From Acinetobacter bouvetii (GTDB lineage: Bacteria; Pseudomonadota; Gammaproteobacteria; Pseudomonadales; Moraxellaceae): a stretch of 54,706 nucleotides of DNA. Made by a program: the position numbers and the translations under genes. The notes beneath the pieces are model-generated. The model saw nothing but the letters and a program-made list of their open reading frames with translations. It was not told the DNA's origin and did not search any database. The stretch covers positions 1-54,706 of the forward strand of contig NZ_CADDTS010000024.1 in NCBI RefSeq assembly GCF_902753875.1, in the 5' to 3' direction. Of the stretch, positions 35,918-44,362 are shown one piece after another. Positions within the stretch are counted from its first letter, which is position 1; every line of letters starts with the position of its first letter.

Positions 35918-35938
35918 GGGCTTAAAAAAGGAATTAAA

Positions 35939-36640
35939 GTGCTCAAACCTATTTATATTGATCATTTAGAGCAAAATGTATGGTTTTCACAATTAGCACC
36001 GACATTTAAACAATTTATCATCCGCCATGCCGTGCAGCAAAATTTTGACAAGGAACAGCCCATTTTCCATACAGGGGATTCCTTTAATGGCATTTATGCG
36101 GTTCTAGATGGTGCGGTACGTCTTGGTTATATTGATATAGAAGGTAAGGAATCTGTTGCTGCCATTGTTGAACCGATTATGTGGTTTGGCGAAATATCAC
36201 TGGTCGATGCCCAGCCCCGCTCCCACGATGCGGTTGCCACTCAAAAAAGTCTGATCTTGCATATTCCCAGTGCTGCGATACAAAATCTGCTGCAACAGCA
36301 TCCGGTGTTTTGGTATCACATTGCACAATTAACCAGTCAAAAGTTACGTTTTGCTTTTCTGGAACTAATTTCCATTCAAACGCAAAGCATCAGCCAGCGT
36401 TTAGCACAACGCCTGATGTTTATTTTGAATGGCTATGGCAATCATTTGATGATAGACAACAATGTGATTCATTTATCCCAAGAACAATTGGCGCAGATGC
36501 TCACCTGTTCCAGACAAACGGTCAATCAGGAACTACAAGCTTTGGAAAAGCAGAATATTTTGCGGCTGTCTTTTAAAAAAATTGAAATTTTGGATGTGCC
36601 GGAATTGCATCGGATTGCACATGCTTTTCCCAATATTTAG
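35939..36640 (+). CDS. Crp/Fnr family transcriptional regulator
   Basis: A 233-residue regulator starting at GTG 35939 with AAGGAA upstream. The N-terminal cyclic-nucleotide-binding-type domain includes QPIFHTGDSFNGIYAVLDGAVRLG and IVEPIMWFGEISLVDAQPRSHDA. A long dimer helix follows, then a C-terminal winged helix with LSQEQLAQMLTCSRQTVNQELQALEKQNIL (residues about 180-209, HTH). No Cys cluster like that of Fnr is seen. The effector is unknown. The divergent gene is Mpo1-like, and an inverted repeat between them may be its binding site. Confidence 0.92.
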   Translation: MLKPIYIDHLEQNVWFSQLAPTFKQFIIRHAVQQNFDKEQPIFHTGDSFNGIYAVLDGAVRLGYIDIEGKESVAAIVEPIMWFGEISLVDAQPRSHDAVATQKSLILHIPSAAIQNLLQQHPVFWYHIAQLTSQKLRFAFLELISIQTQSISQRLAQRLMFILNGYGNHLMIDNNVIHLSQEQLAQMLTCSRQTVNQELQALEKQNILRLSFKKIEILDVPELHRIAHAFPNI

Positions 36641-36774
36641 ATAAAACAATCAATAAAATAATTAAAAGATTTGCTGATTCAGAGACTTATATCATTGCAA
36701 TATAAGGTGTTCTACGGCTAACCATGACAAGTGAAAGTACTTGTCTGATTATTCGTATATTTTATACATCGTGC

Positions 36775-36912
36775 TTATGAACGCAATTGACACACGTTGA
36801 CATCGTCAAAGCCATTGGTGCAGGGTGCCACTTCATCTGCTGCAGTTGCTGCGCTACTTAAAGTACTCAAAATAACAGCCATACTTATTGATAAAAACAC
36901 TTTATTAAACAT
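36775..36912 (-). CDS. Small secreted peptide with two Cys (45 aa)
   Basis: A 45-residue ORF with a strong AGGAG site 8 bases before ATG 36912. A clear signal peptide (MFNKVFLSISMAVILSTLSS, then AATAA at about residue 25) leaves a mature peptide of about 20 residues, DEVAPCTNGFDDVNVCQLRS, with two Cys (31 and 41) nine residues apart that could form a disulfide. It is acidic, with a basic C-terminal Arg. Small size, secretion and Cys pair suggest an exported signal, bacteriocin-like or envelope peptide; none can be assigned. It lies alone between the Crp/Fnr gene and a lipoprotein gene. Confidence 0.7.
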   Translation of the reverse strand: MFNKVFLSISMAVILSTLSSAATAADEVAPCTNGFDDVNVCQLRS

Positions 36913-37107
36913 CTTTTTTACTCCTAACGATTTTTCAAGTTAAACAAACTTAGAATTCATTCAAAATAATGATGATCTCAACACCTATTATTATACACAA
37001 TTTATCAATTGGTGATAATTCCATATATTTATCAAGTTATAGTTTTATTCTCTTATTCATCTTTTAAAACTATAAATGCAATAAAAAGCCTTTAAAACTT
37101 GGGGCAT

Positions 37108-37131
37108 AAAAAAACGAGGCTTTCGCCTCGT
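37108..37131 (-). terminator. Intrinsic terminator of the lipoprotein gene
   Basis: ACGAGGC (37114-37120) pairs with GCCTCGT (37125-37131) around a TTTC loop; A-run on the plus side provides the minus-strand T-run. Confidence 0.85.
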
Positions 37132-37142
37132 TCATTGGGTAT

Positions 37143-37622
37143 TTAAACCCCGACTTTTTTCGGATCTGTATTGCCCAGCTGTGGATGCTCAATCGCACCT
37201 TTACATTGCTGTTTATCGCGTTCGTAATCAGCCTGTTTCTGCGCTACGGAACTGGATTGATCCATGGTTTCACGTGCCCAGATTTCCAGACTGGTCAAAG
37301 CTTTACGACACAATGCGTATTTACCTTCGGTCACGGAATCGGTCATTTTGACATTAATACGCCAATCGGTACTGAGCTTGCGGGCCGGTTTACGCACCTG
37401 CTCTTCGAGCACATCCAGTTTTTTCGCATAGACCAGACCATCCACCTGATTAATGAATTTCCAGGCTTCATTGGCATAGGTCGTTGCATCATTAGTCAAC
37501 TTAGGTGCAGGTTTAATTTTAACTTTTTCCATTTCACTGCCCTCATTTCCACAAGCCTGTAGTAAAACACTACTGCATAATAAAGAAACAATCAGCATCC
37601 CACGTGTCTTTAACATCAACAT
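37143..37622 (-). CDS. Hypothetical lipoprotein
   Basis: A 159-residue protein with a lipoprotein signal peptide: a hydrophobic stretch and the lipobox LLQAC, lipidated Cys at about residue 24. The mature part is polar and helical, with two Cys (KYALCRKAL, KQQCKGA) that may form a disulfide. No known domain is recognised. The start could be residue 1 (37622) or residue 3 (37616), the latter having GGA at better spacing. The divergent AzlC gene starts about 100 bases away. Confidence 0.75.
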   Translation of the reverse strand: MLMLKTRGMLIVSLLCSSVLLQACGNEGSEMEKVKIKPAPKLTNDATTYANEAWKFINQVDGLVYAKKLDVLEEQVRKPARKLSTDWRINVKMTDSVTEGKYALCRKALTSLEIWARETMDQSSSVAQKQADYERDKQQCKGAIEHPQLGNTDPKKVGV

Positions 37623-37726
37623 ATCCGGCTCGCCTAGACAAACAATTCGGCACTATGCTAGTGAATTCGCGTACAATACTCAATCATCATTTGACCCGTT
37701 GTTCAACTCTCCCGCAAAGGTGTGTC

Positions 37727-38482
37727 GTGTCTGAGCACAAAATCCCTCCAGTCCAAGCTGCTGGCTTTTGGCAAGGCGCGAAAGACAGCCAGGCCATTAT
37801 TTTTACATATCTTCCTGTTTCGTTTGCTTTTGGGGTTTCAGCCAGTCAGTTCGGCTTTAGCTCTTGGGAAGCTCTGTTCTTATCCTGCTCCATGTATGCA
37901 GGCGCGAGCCAGTTTTTAGTGGTGGCCTTACTGGGCAGTGGCACATCCATCTGGATGACCGCACTCACCGTGATTGCTTTAGATATTCGGCACGTGCTTT
38001 ATGGCCCAGCCCTACAAAACCTGATTCAGGACAAGCTGAATTTAAAGAAAACTGCCGTTTGGGCATGGGGTCTCACCGACGAAGTTTTTGCCTCCGGGAT
38101 GATTAAACTGTCACAGCGGCGTCAGGAATGGTCAGAATCCTGGATGCTAGGTTTAAGCCTATTTAGCTGGATGTCTTGGGCGCTAGGTTCCTTTTTAGGT
38201 GGTCTGTTTGCCGATCAGGTCAGTGCCTTACCGCAGTTTTTACAGGCGGCACTGGATTTCTTACTGCCGGCCTTGTTCCTCAGCTTCTTGCTGGCTGCAT
38301 TTGAAAAGAAACACACCTTTATCGTGACGGTCTGTTTAATTGTTTCCGCCATTGCCTGCTATTTCATTAATTTATCTGCGGCCATTTTCATCGGCATTTT
38401 ATCGGGGATTTTGGCCGGCTTGTTTAAGCACTATGTTTTAAAACAGCATGATGGTGCATTGGGAGATGCCCATGAATCTTGA
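37727..38482 (+). CDS. azlC: AzlC family branched-chain amino acid exporter subunit
   Basis: AzlC is the large subunit of AzlCD-type exporters of branched-chain amino acids. The start at GTG 37727 (MSEHKIPPVQAAGFWQGAKDSQ) has AAAGG upstream and gives 251 residues; longer frames from 37604 or 37655 extend into the neighbouring promoter region. Seen: FTYLPVSFAFGVSASQFGFSS, SCSMYAGASQFLVVALLGSGTS, ALDIRHVLYGPAL and several membrane helices. It is coupled to azlD: the azlD start lies 10 bases before the azlC stop. Confidence 0.93.
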   Translation: MSEHKIPPVQAAGFWQGAKDSQAIIFTYLPVSFAFGVSASQFGFSSWEALFLSCSMYAGASQFLVVALLGSGTSIWMTALTVIALDIRHVLYGPALQNLIQDKLNLKKTAVWAWGLTDEVFASGMIKLSQRRQEWSESWMLGLSLFSWMSWALGSFLGGLFADQVSALPQFLQAALDFLLPALFLSFLLAAFEKKHTFIVTVCLIVSAIACYFINLSAAIFIGILSGILAGLFKHYVLKQHDGALGDAHES

Positions 38483-38819
38483 AATTATTTTGGTGGGCAT
38501 CATCGTCGGAATTGCCAATTTTGTCTCCCGTTTTGGCCCTTTTTATGTGATGCAAAAAAGCCGGCAACATTCACAAAAGCGTGGCGCAGTGTGGATCAAA
38601 ATTGCATTAGGCAGTATTGGTATTGCTGCAATCAGTTCCATGCTGGTGGTAGCGACCCTTCCGCCCTTGATGGAAAGCCCAAATAAAAGCTTTGCCATGC
38701 TGGTGGGTTTCCTGACCTTAGCCGGACTGTATTTTAAGTTCAAAAAGATTGTGCCGGCGACTTTAACCGCAGCTTTGGCCTATGGTCTAGTTTATACCTA
38801 TATACCGTTTTCCTTTTAA
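38472..38819 (+). CDS. azlD: AzlD family branched-chain amino acid exporter subunit
   Basis: The small partner of AzlC, with 115 residues. The start at ATG 38472 (MNLEIILVGIIVGIANFVSRFGP) has GGGAG 6 bases upstream; upstream ATGs at 38448 and 38466 lie inside azlC's end. About four membrane helices are seen, with the FVSRFGPFYVM start and PLMESPNKSFAMLVGFLTL segment. The overlap with azlC implies co-translation. Confidence 0.92.
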   Translation: MNLEIILVGIIVGIANFVSRFGPFYVMQKSRQHSQKRGAVWIKIALGSIGIAAISSMLVVATLPPLMESPNKSFAMLVGFLTLAGLYFKFKKIVPATLTAALAYGLVYTYIPFSF

Positions 38820-38885
38820 AGATCTACTGGAAATCCACTTATGATTCATAGTTTTGCTAAGGACTTTTATTTTTGAGAAGATAGT

Positions 38886-38933
38886 TAAATCCACTTTTAA
38901 AATCATATAGATGTATTTAAAAAAGTGGATTTA
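38886..38933. repeat. 13-bp inverted repeat with 22-base loop
   Basis: TAAATCCACTTTT (38886-38898) and AAAAGTGGATTTA (38921-38933) are exact inverse copies. The core AAATCCACTT also occurs as a direct copy at 38831-38840. Confidence 0.75.
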
Positions 38934-38990
38934 TAGTTATCGACGTGTCAGTGTCAAATAGCAGTTATATCCTTGTTGTGTATGGGTAAC

Positions 38991-39010
38991 GTGTGGCATC
39001 CATGCCACAC
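38991..39010. repeat. 9-bp inverted repeat, near-continuous palindrome
   Basis: GTGTGGCAT (38991-38999), two bases CC, and ATGCCACAC (39002-39010). Imperfect pairing extends outward (TATGGG before, CCCA after). No T-run follows, so it is not an ordinary terminator. Confidence 0.75.
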
Positions 39011-39063
39011 CCGTGTATCCCAAATTTGCTTAAATTAAACTATAGAACGCTAGTGACTGGAAG

Positions 39064-39084
39064 TCCCTCTTTTACAAAGAGGGA
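39064..39084. repeat. 9-bp inverted repeat with 3-base loop
   Basis: TCCCTCTTT (39064-39072) and AAAGAGGGA (39076-39084) around TAC; followed by TTTAGGGAGATTTTT. The sequence has the look of a dispersed intergenic repeat, but no second copy is in this window. Confidence 0.7.
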
Positions 39085-39098
39085 TTTAGGGAGATTTT

Positions 39099-39128
39099 TC
39101 CAACAACCTTATAAATAAAATTGTTGGA
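39099..39128. repeat. 8-bp inverted repeat
   Basis: TCCAACAA (39099-39106) and TTGTTGGA (39121-39128) with a 14-base AT-rich spacer, immediately following the previous hairpin. Confidence 0.65.
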
Positions 39129-39214
39129 CAATATCATTATTTTATGTGAATCAAGTCTGAACAGCAGGAGTAGTTCTGCTATGCTAAAAGCCCACTTTAG
39201 CAAGGACGATTCAT

Positions 39215-40420
39215 ATGAGCGTGACCATTGGTACTCCCCTTCAATCTTCTGCTTTTAAAGTTTTATTGTTAGGTTCGGGAGAATTAGGTAAAGAAGTGGT
39301 GATTTCTTTACAACGTCTTGGTGTCGAAGTTCACGCTGCTGACCGTTATGATCATGCTCCTGCGATGCAAGTTGCCCATTATTCTTATACTTTAAACATG
39401 GCAGATGCCGAAGAACTCAAACAACTCATTCAAAAAATCCAGCCTCATCTGATTGTTCCTGAAATTGAAGCCATTGCGACTCAAGTGCTGGTCGAAATCG
39501 AACAACAAAATATTGCCACTGTCATTCCTTCTGCAAAAGCCGTGAACCTGACCATGAACCGTGAAGGCATTCGTCGTCTGGCTGCTGAAGAATTGGGCTT
39601 ACCAACCTCGGCCTATCGTTTTGCCGACTCATTAGAATCCTTCCGTGCGGCTTGTGATGACATTGGTTATCCCAACTTTGTCAAACCGGTGATGTCTTCT
39701 TCAGGTAAAGGTCAGTCCCGCGTTAAAAGTTTTGAAGAAGTCGATGCTGCCTGGGACTATGCGCAAACCGGTGGACGCGTCAATCAGGGTAAAGTGATTG
39801 TGGAATCACAAATTGACTTCGACTTTGAAATTACCTTGCTTACAGTACGTGCGAAAAATGCCGAAACGGGCGAAATTGAAACTCAGTACTGCGACCCGAT
39901 TGGACACCGTCAGGACTCGGGTGACTATGTTGAAAGCTGGCAACCACAGGCCATGACAGCAGCTGCTTTAGAAGAATCCAAACGCATTGCCCATAAAGTC
40001 ACCAGTGCTTTGGGGGGCTGCGGTATTTTCGGGGTGGAACTGTTTGTCAAAGGTGACAAAGTATGGTTTAGTGAAGTATCCCCACGTCCGCATGACACGG
40101 GACTGGTTACTCTGGCATCGCAATTCCAGAGTGAATTTGAACTGCATGCACGTGCCATTTTAGGTCTGCCGGTGAATACCTCACGTCATAGTATTGCAGC
40201 CAGTGCAGTGATCTATGCCGGCGTGGATGATCGCAATTTATCTTTTTCTGGCTTAAATCTTGCTTTAGCAAATCCCAACACCGATTTACGCCTGTTTGGT
40301 AAACCTGAAGGTTTTAAACGCCGTCGCATGGGGGTTGCAACTGCACGGGCTGAAACCACCGATCAGGCACGTGAACTTGCACTAGAGACTGCGTCTCAAG
40401 TCAGTGTTAAACAAAACTAA
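39215..40420 (+). CDS. purT: Formate-dependent phosphoribosylglycinamide formyltransferase
   Basis: PurT makes formylglycinamide ribonucleotide from GAR, formate and ATP, the folate-independent route for the third step of purine synthesis. The 401-residue ATP-grasp protein has the N-terminal [28 protein letters not shown] fold, the [28 protein letters not shown] stretch, the ATP-grasp [12 protein letters not shown] loop, and the C-terminal [14 protein letters not shown] region. AAGGA precedes the start. It lies 30 bases before glnD in the same direction. Confidence 0.96.
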   Translation: MSVTIGTPLQSSAFKVLLLGSGELGKEVVISLQRLGVEVHAADRYDHAPAMQVAHYSYTLNMADAEELKQLIQKIQPHLIVPEIEAIATQVLVEIEQQNIATVIPSAKAVNLTMNREGIRRLAAEELGLPTSAYRFADSLESFRAACDDIGYPNFVKPVMSSSGKGQSRVKSFEEVDAAWDYAQTGGRVNQGKVIVESQIDFDFEITLLTVRAKNAETGEIETQYCDPIGHRQDSGDYVESWQPQAMTAAALEESKRIAHKVTSALGGCGIFGVELFVKGDKVWFSEVSPRPHDTGLVTLASQFQSEFELHARAILGLPVNTSRHSIAASAVIYAGVDDRNLSFSGLNLALANPNTDLRLFGKPEGFKRRRMGVATARAETTDQARELALETASQVSVKQN

Positions 40421-40450
40421 ACTTGTTATTCTATTTAGGGACCACTGTTC

Positions 40451-43117
40451 ATGATCAATACTTCTCCACTGCTGAATTACGTTAAAAGTAACCATGACAT
40501 TCAGGCGATCAATCAATGGCGCACCGATGTTGAAAATCAGCTTCAGGAAGGTTTTGAAAATGGACAGTCGATTCGTGAAGTCATTTTGGCCCGATCAAAC
40601 CTGATTGATGAGGCCTTAGAATTTCTATGGAAACATGCTGAACTGGATCAGACCGATCTGGGTTTATTTGCCGTAGGGGGTTATGGTCGACGGGAAATGC
40701 TACCCTATTCCGATGTCGATATCATGATTTTGTCGGAAGGTGAAATTACTGCGGATCAGGAAAGCTTGATCTCCACCTTTATTTCCTCACTTTGGGATGT
40801 TGGTAATTTCAAACCTGGGATTAGTGTGCGCACCATTTCACAATGCGTTGAACAGGCCACCAATGACTTAACCGTGGCAACCGCGCTGATTGAATCACGC
40901 CTGATTATTGGCAATCCACATTTAGCCAAATGGCCACGTCGTATTGTGTCTCAAACCTGGACCGATAAAACCTTTTTTGATGCCAAAATGGATGAGCAGG
41001 CCAAACGCTATGCTCAGCACAACAACACCGAAAGCAATCTGGAACCGGACATTAAAAATGCACCGGGCGGCATTCGCGACATTAACCAGATTGGCTGGAT
41101 TGCCAAACGACATTTCCGTGTTAACCGTATTTATGACCTGGTGCATTTGGGCTTTATTTCCGATTTTGAACTCGGTGTTTTAGAAGAAGCTGAAAGCTTT
41201 TTATGGGAAATTCGTCATCATCTGCACCGTCTGACCAAGCGTGACGAAAACCGCTTGTTGTTCGATTATCAACGTGACATCGCCGCTATGTTCGGTTATA
41301 CCCGTGAAGAAGGCAAATCACCGAATTATCCAATCGAACAGTTTATGAAGCGTTATTATCGTAGCGCGCAGCAGGTTTCTACCTTAAATGAAATGCTGCT
41401 GGCTTACTTTAATGAATCGGTGATTACTCCTCGTTTGCCAAATTACGAACGTAAAATTGAAGAAATTAATGAAAACTTCAAACTGGTCGATGGCAAACTG
41501 GCAGTACAGCATCATAAAATTTTCGCAGAACGCCCTAGTGCCATCTTAGAAATTTTCTATTTATTGGCCAACCGTCCCGAAATTGAAGGCATTCGCGCAC
41601 GGACTTTACGCCTGCTTATCCTTGCAGCAAAACGTATTGATAAAAACTATCGCGAAAATCCTGAACATCAGGCACTGTTCATGGCCATTATTCGCTCACC
41701 GCATCGCCTGTATGACACTTTGGTAGCAATGAAACGCTATAGCGTTCTCGGCAATTATATTCCTGCATTTGGTCAGATTATGGGTCTTATGCAATATGAC
41801 CTGTTCCATATTTATACGGTTGATGCACATACACTCTTATTATTGCGTAATTTAAACCGCTTCAAAGAACCCGAGTTTGCCAAAAACTTCCCGGTGGTCA
41901 GTTCAGTGTTCCAGCGTCTTGCACGTCGTGACATTGTCTATTTAGCTGCTTTATTCCATGACATTGCTAAAGGCCGCGGTGGCGACCATAGTGAACTGGG
42001 TGCAGAAGATGCCATTAAATTCTGCCGTACTCATGGCTTTACCGAACGCGAATGCAATCTGGTGGCTTGGTTAATTCAAAATCACCTGCTGATGTCGATG
42101 ACGGCTCAGAAAAAAGATATCTCCGATCCTGATGTGGTGCAAGATTTCGCACAAAAACTGGGTGATATGGAACATCTGGACTATCTGTACACCCTAACTG
42201 TGGCCGACATCAATGCCACCAATCCCAAACTCTGGAATACTTGGCGCGCTTCCTTAATGCGCCAGCTCTACACTCACGCACGCGACGTGATTCGTAGCGG
42301 TCTGGGTCATCCGGTGGATTATCAGATGTTGATTGAAGATACCAAGTTTGCAGCCAGCGAACACCTCGTCAATGACTTCTCACTTAACGATGTTGAAAAA
42401 GTCTGGCAAGAACTGGGAGATGAATACTTTATTAAAGAATCGGCCGATGAAATTGCCTGGCATACCCGTGCCATCCTGCAACATGGCAATAATCCTGAAC
42501 CTTTGGTCTTAATGCGCGCGCACCGCCAATCTGCCCAAGATGCCGTGCAGATCTTTATTTACACTCAGGATCAGCCGAATTTATTTGCCACCACCGTGGC
42601 CATTCTTGACCGCATGAATCTGGACGTTCAAGATGCACGGATTATTACGGCATCAACGGCATTCAGTCTGGACACCTATGTGGTACTGGATCGTTTTGGT
42701 ACGCTCCTCACCGATCCTGAACGTGAAAAAACCGTGATTGATGCTTTGGTCAAAGCCTTGAGTGAATCGGATAAATATCCAGGTTTAATGCAACGTCGTA
42801 TTCCACGCCAATTACGTCATTTTGATATTGAAAATACCGTGGATATCACACTAAATGATGCCTTACAGCAAAATATGGTGGAAATTTCAACACTCGATCA
42901 TCCCGGTTTGCTTGCCAAAGTGGGTGGTTTATTTATGATGCAAGGTTTAGATATCCATTCTGCTAAAATTGCCACTTTGGGTGAACGTGCAGAAGATATT
43001 TTCTTTGTCACAAAAAAAGATGGCAAGCCGATGTCCGATGCAGAAGCTGAAATTTTCGCTGCTCAATTAAAATCAGCACTGGATGAAGCTTCCAGTCTTG
43101 TCTCTGGCCAACACTAA
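40451..43117 (+). CDS. glnD: Bifunctional uridylyltransferase/uridylyl-removing enzyme
   Basis: GlnD senses glutamine and uridylylates or deuridylylates PII proteins, setting nitrogen metabolism. The 888 residues hold the nucleotidyltransferase domain ([19 protein letters not shown], about residues 76-94), a helical linker with [14 protein letters not shown], the HD phosphohydrolase domain ([19 protein letters not shown], about residues 500-520) and two C-terminal ACT domains (around 700-780 and 810-888) that bind glutamine. Length and order are normal. It is followed 25 bases later by dapC and preceded by purT, so the three may be one transcript. Confidence 0.97.
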   Translation: MINTSPLLNYVKSNHDIQAINQWRTDVENQLQEGFENGQSIREVILARSNLIDEALEFLWKHAELDQTDLGLFAVGGYGRREMLPYSDVDIMILSEGEITADQESLISTFISSLWDVGNFKPGISVRTISQCVEQATNDLTVATALIESRLIIGNPHLAKWPRRIVSQTWTDKTFFDAKMDEQAKRYAQHNNTESNLEPDIKNAPGGIRDINQIGWIAKRHFRVNRIYDLVHLGFISDFELGVLEEAESFLWEIRHHLHRLTKRDENRLLFDYQRDIAAMFGYTREEGKSPNYPIEQFMKRYYRSAQQVSTLNEMLLAYFNESVITPRLPNYERKIEEINENFKLVDGKLAVQHHKIFAERPSAILEIFYLLANRPEIEGIRARTLRLLILAAKRIDKNYRENPEHQALFMAIIRSPHRLYDTLVAMKRYSVLGNYIPAFGQIMGLMQYDLFHIYTVDAHTLLLLRNLNRFKEPEFAKNFPVVSSVFQRLARRDIVYLAALFHDIAKGRGGDHSELGAEDAIKFCRTHGFTERECNLVAWLIQNHLLMSMTAQKKDISDPDVVQDFAQKLGDMEHLDYLYTLTVADINATNPKLWNTWRASLMRQLYTHARDVIRSGLGHPVDYQMLIEDTKFAASEHLVNDFSLNDVEKVWQELGDEYFIKESADEIAWHTRAILQHGNNPEPLVLMRAHRQSAQDAVQIFIYTQDQPNLFATTVAILDRMNLDVQDARIITASTAFSLDTYVVLDRFGTLLTDPEREKTVIDALVKALSESDKYPGLMQRRIPRQLRHFDIENTVDITLNDALQQNMVEISTLDHPGLLAKVGGLFMMQGLDIHSAKIATLGERAEDIFFVTKKDGKPMSDAEAEIFAAQLKSALDEASSLVSGQH

Positions 43118-43142
43118 CTTAAATTAACGCGGTATCGATTTC

Positions 43143-44312
43143 ATGAACTCTAGTTTGTCATTATTGCATCCCTATCCTTTTGAAAAGTTAAATAAACTTT
43201 TTCAGGATATCCAGCCTGCAGATTTACCTCTCATTCCTTTATCGATTGGTGAACCGAAGCATCCTGCACCAGAGTTTGTGAAACAGGCCATTATTGACAA
43301 CTTTCAACATTTATCGACTTACCCGAACAGCAAGGGTCTGCCTGAGCTACGTCAAAGTATTGCCAACTGGCTGACCCGTCGCTTCAAGTTGAATAGCATC
43401 AGCGCAGAGAGCAACGTGTTACCGGTATCAGGTACACGTGAAGCGATCTTTTCTTTTGTGCAGGCGCTGGTGAACCGTGAAGATGCGCCTTATGTGGTAA
43501 TGCCGAACCCGTTCTATCAGATTTATGAAGGTGCGACTTTACTCGCTGGTGCAAAACCCTACTTCATTAACTGTACGGAAGAGAATAACTATCTGGGCGA
43601 CTTTGATGCCGTGCCTGCAGAAGTCTGGGAAAAAACAGCGCTGTTATTTGTCTGCACACCGGGCAACCCGACCGGTGCGGTATTATCCAAAGAACAGTTT
43701 AAAAAGCTGATCGCGCTTTCTGACCAATATAACTTTGTGATTGCCTCGGATGAATGTTATTCAGAACTGTGGTTTGATGAAGCACCGGTCGGTCTGCTGG
43801 AAGTTTGTGCTGAAATCGGTCGCGATGACTATAAAAACTGCGTGGTGTTCCATTCTTTATCTAAACGTTCCAACTTGCCAGGCATGCGTTCTGGCTTTGT
43901 GGCCGGTGATGCTGCATTGCTAAAACCTTATTTGCAATACCGTACTTATCACGGCGCAGCAATGCCGGTTCAACACCAGATTGCTTCTATTGTGGCTTGG
44001 GATGATGAAGCGCATGTTGAAGAAAACCGTAAGCTGTACCGCGCCAAATTTGAACTGTTCCAAAATGAATTAGGCAGCCTGCTGCCACTACAAAAACCGG
44101 ATGCGGGTTTTTATTACTGGTTAAAAGTAGACAATGACGAGGCTTTTGCCAAAATGCTGATGGAAAAAGCACACATCAAAGTGCTTCCAGGACGTTATCT
44201 GTCTCGTGATACGGCACAGGGCAACCCGGGTGAAAATCATGTACGCATGGCTTTAGTCGCGGATATTGCACAATGCGAGCAAGCCATTCAGCGCTTGAAA
44301 AAAATTCTGTAA
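43143..44312 (+). CDS. dapC: Succinyldiaminopimelate aminotransferase
   Basis: A 389-residue class I aminotransferase with PLP. Motifs: IPLSIGEPKHPAPEFVKQAI, YPNSKGLPELRQSIANWL, PVSGTREAIFSF, FVCTPGNPTGAVLSKEQ, ASDECYSELWFD and SLSKRSNLPGMRSGFVAGD with the PLP-binding Lys. The layout fits DapC, which aminates N-succinyl-2-amino-6-ketopimelate in lysine and peptidoglycan precursor synthesis; dapC beside glnD is also known in Bordetella. It could have other aminotransferase activities. A perfect terminator follows. Confidence 0.92.
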   Translation: MNSSLSLLHPYPFEKLNKLFQDIQPADLPLIPLSIGEPKHPAPEFVKQAIIDNFQHLSTYPNSKGLPELRQSIANWLTRRFKLNSISAESNVLPVSGTREAIFSFVQALVNREDAPYVVMPNPFYQIYEGATLLAGAKPYFINCTEENNYLGDFDAVPAEVWEKTALLFVCTPGNPTGAVLSKEQFKKLIALSDQYNFVIASDECYSELWFDEAPVGLLEVCAEIGRDDYKNCVVFHSLSKRSNLPGMRSGFVAGDAALLKPYLQYRTYHGAAMPVQHQIASIVAWDDEAHVEENRKLYRAKFELFQNELGSLLPLQKPDAGFYYWLKVDNDEAFAKMLMEKAHIKVLPGRYLSRDTAQGNPGENHVRMALVADIAQCEQAIQRLKKIL

Positions 44313-44320
44313 ACTCAAAA

Positions 44321-44349
44321 AAAATGCCCCGAATTCGGGGCATTTTTTT
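44321..44349 (+). terminator. Bidirectional terminator between dapC and the TonB receptor
   Basis: Positions 44321-44346 form a perfect 26-base palindrome (AAAATGCCCCGAA/TTCGGGGCATTTT), flanked by A- and T-runs. It serves both convergent genes. Confidence 0.95.
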
Positions 44350-44362
44350 TAGCAAGCTTTAA

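Larger units (their letters stand above)
38820..39214. other. Hairpin-rich intergenic region upstream of purT
   Basis: About 395 bases between azlD and purT with no gene, but with four separate perfect inverted repeats (38886-38933, 38991-39010, 39064-39084, 39099-39128; listed separately). AAATCCACTT occurs directly at 38831 and 38887 and inverted at 38923. A -10-like TATGCT lies near 39179, before the purT ribosome site. Confidence 0.6.
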
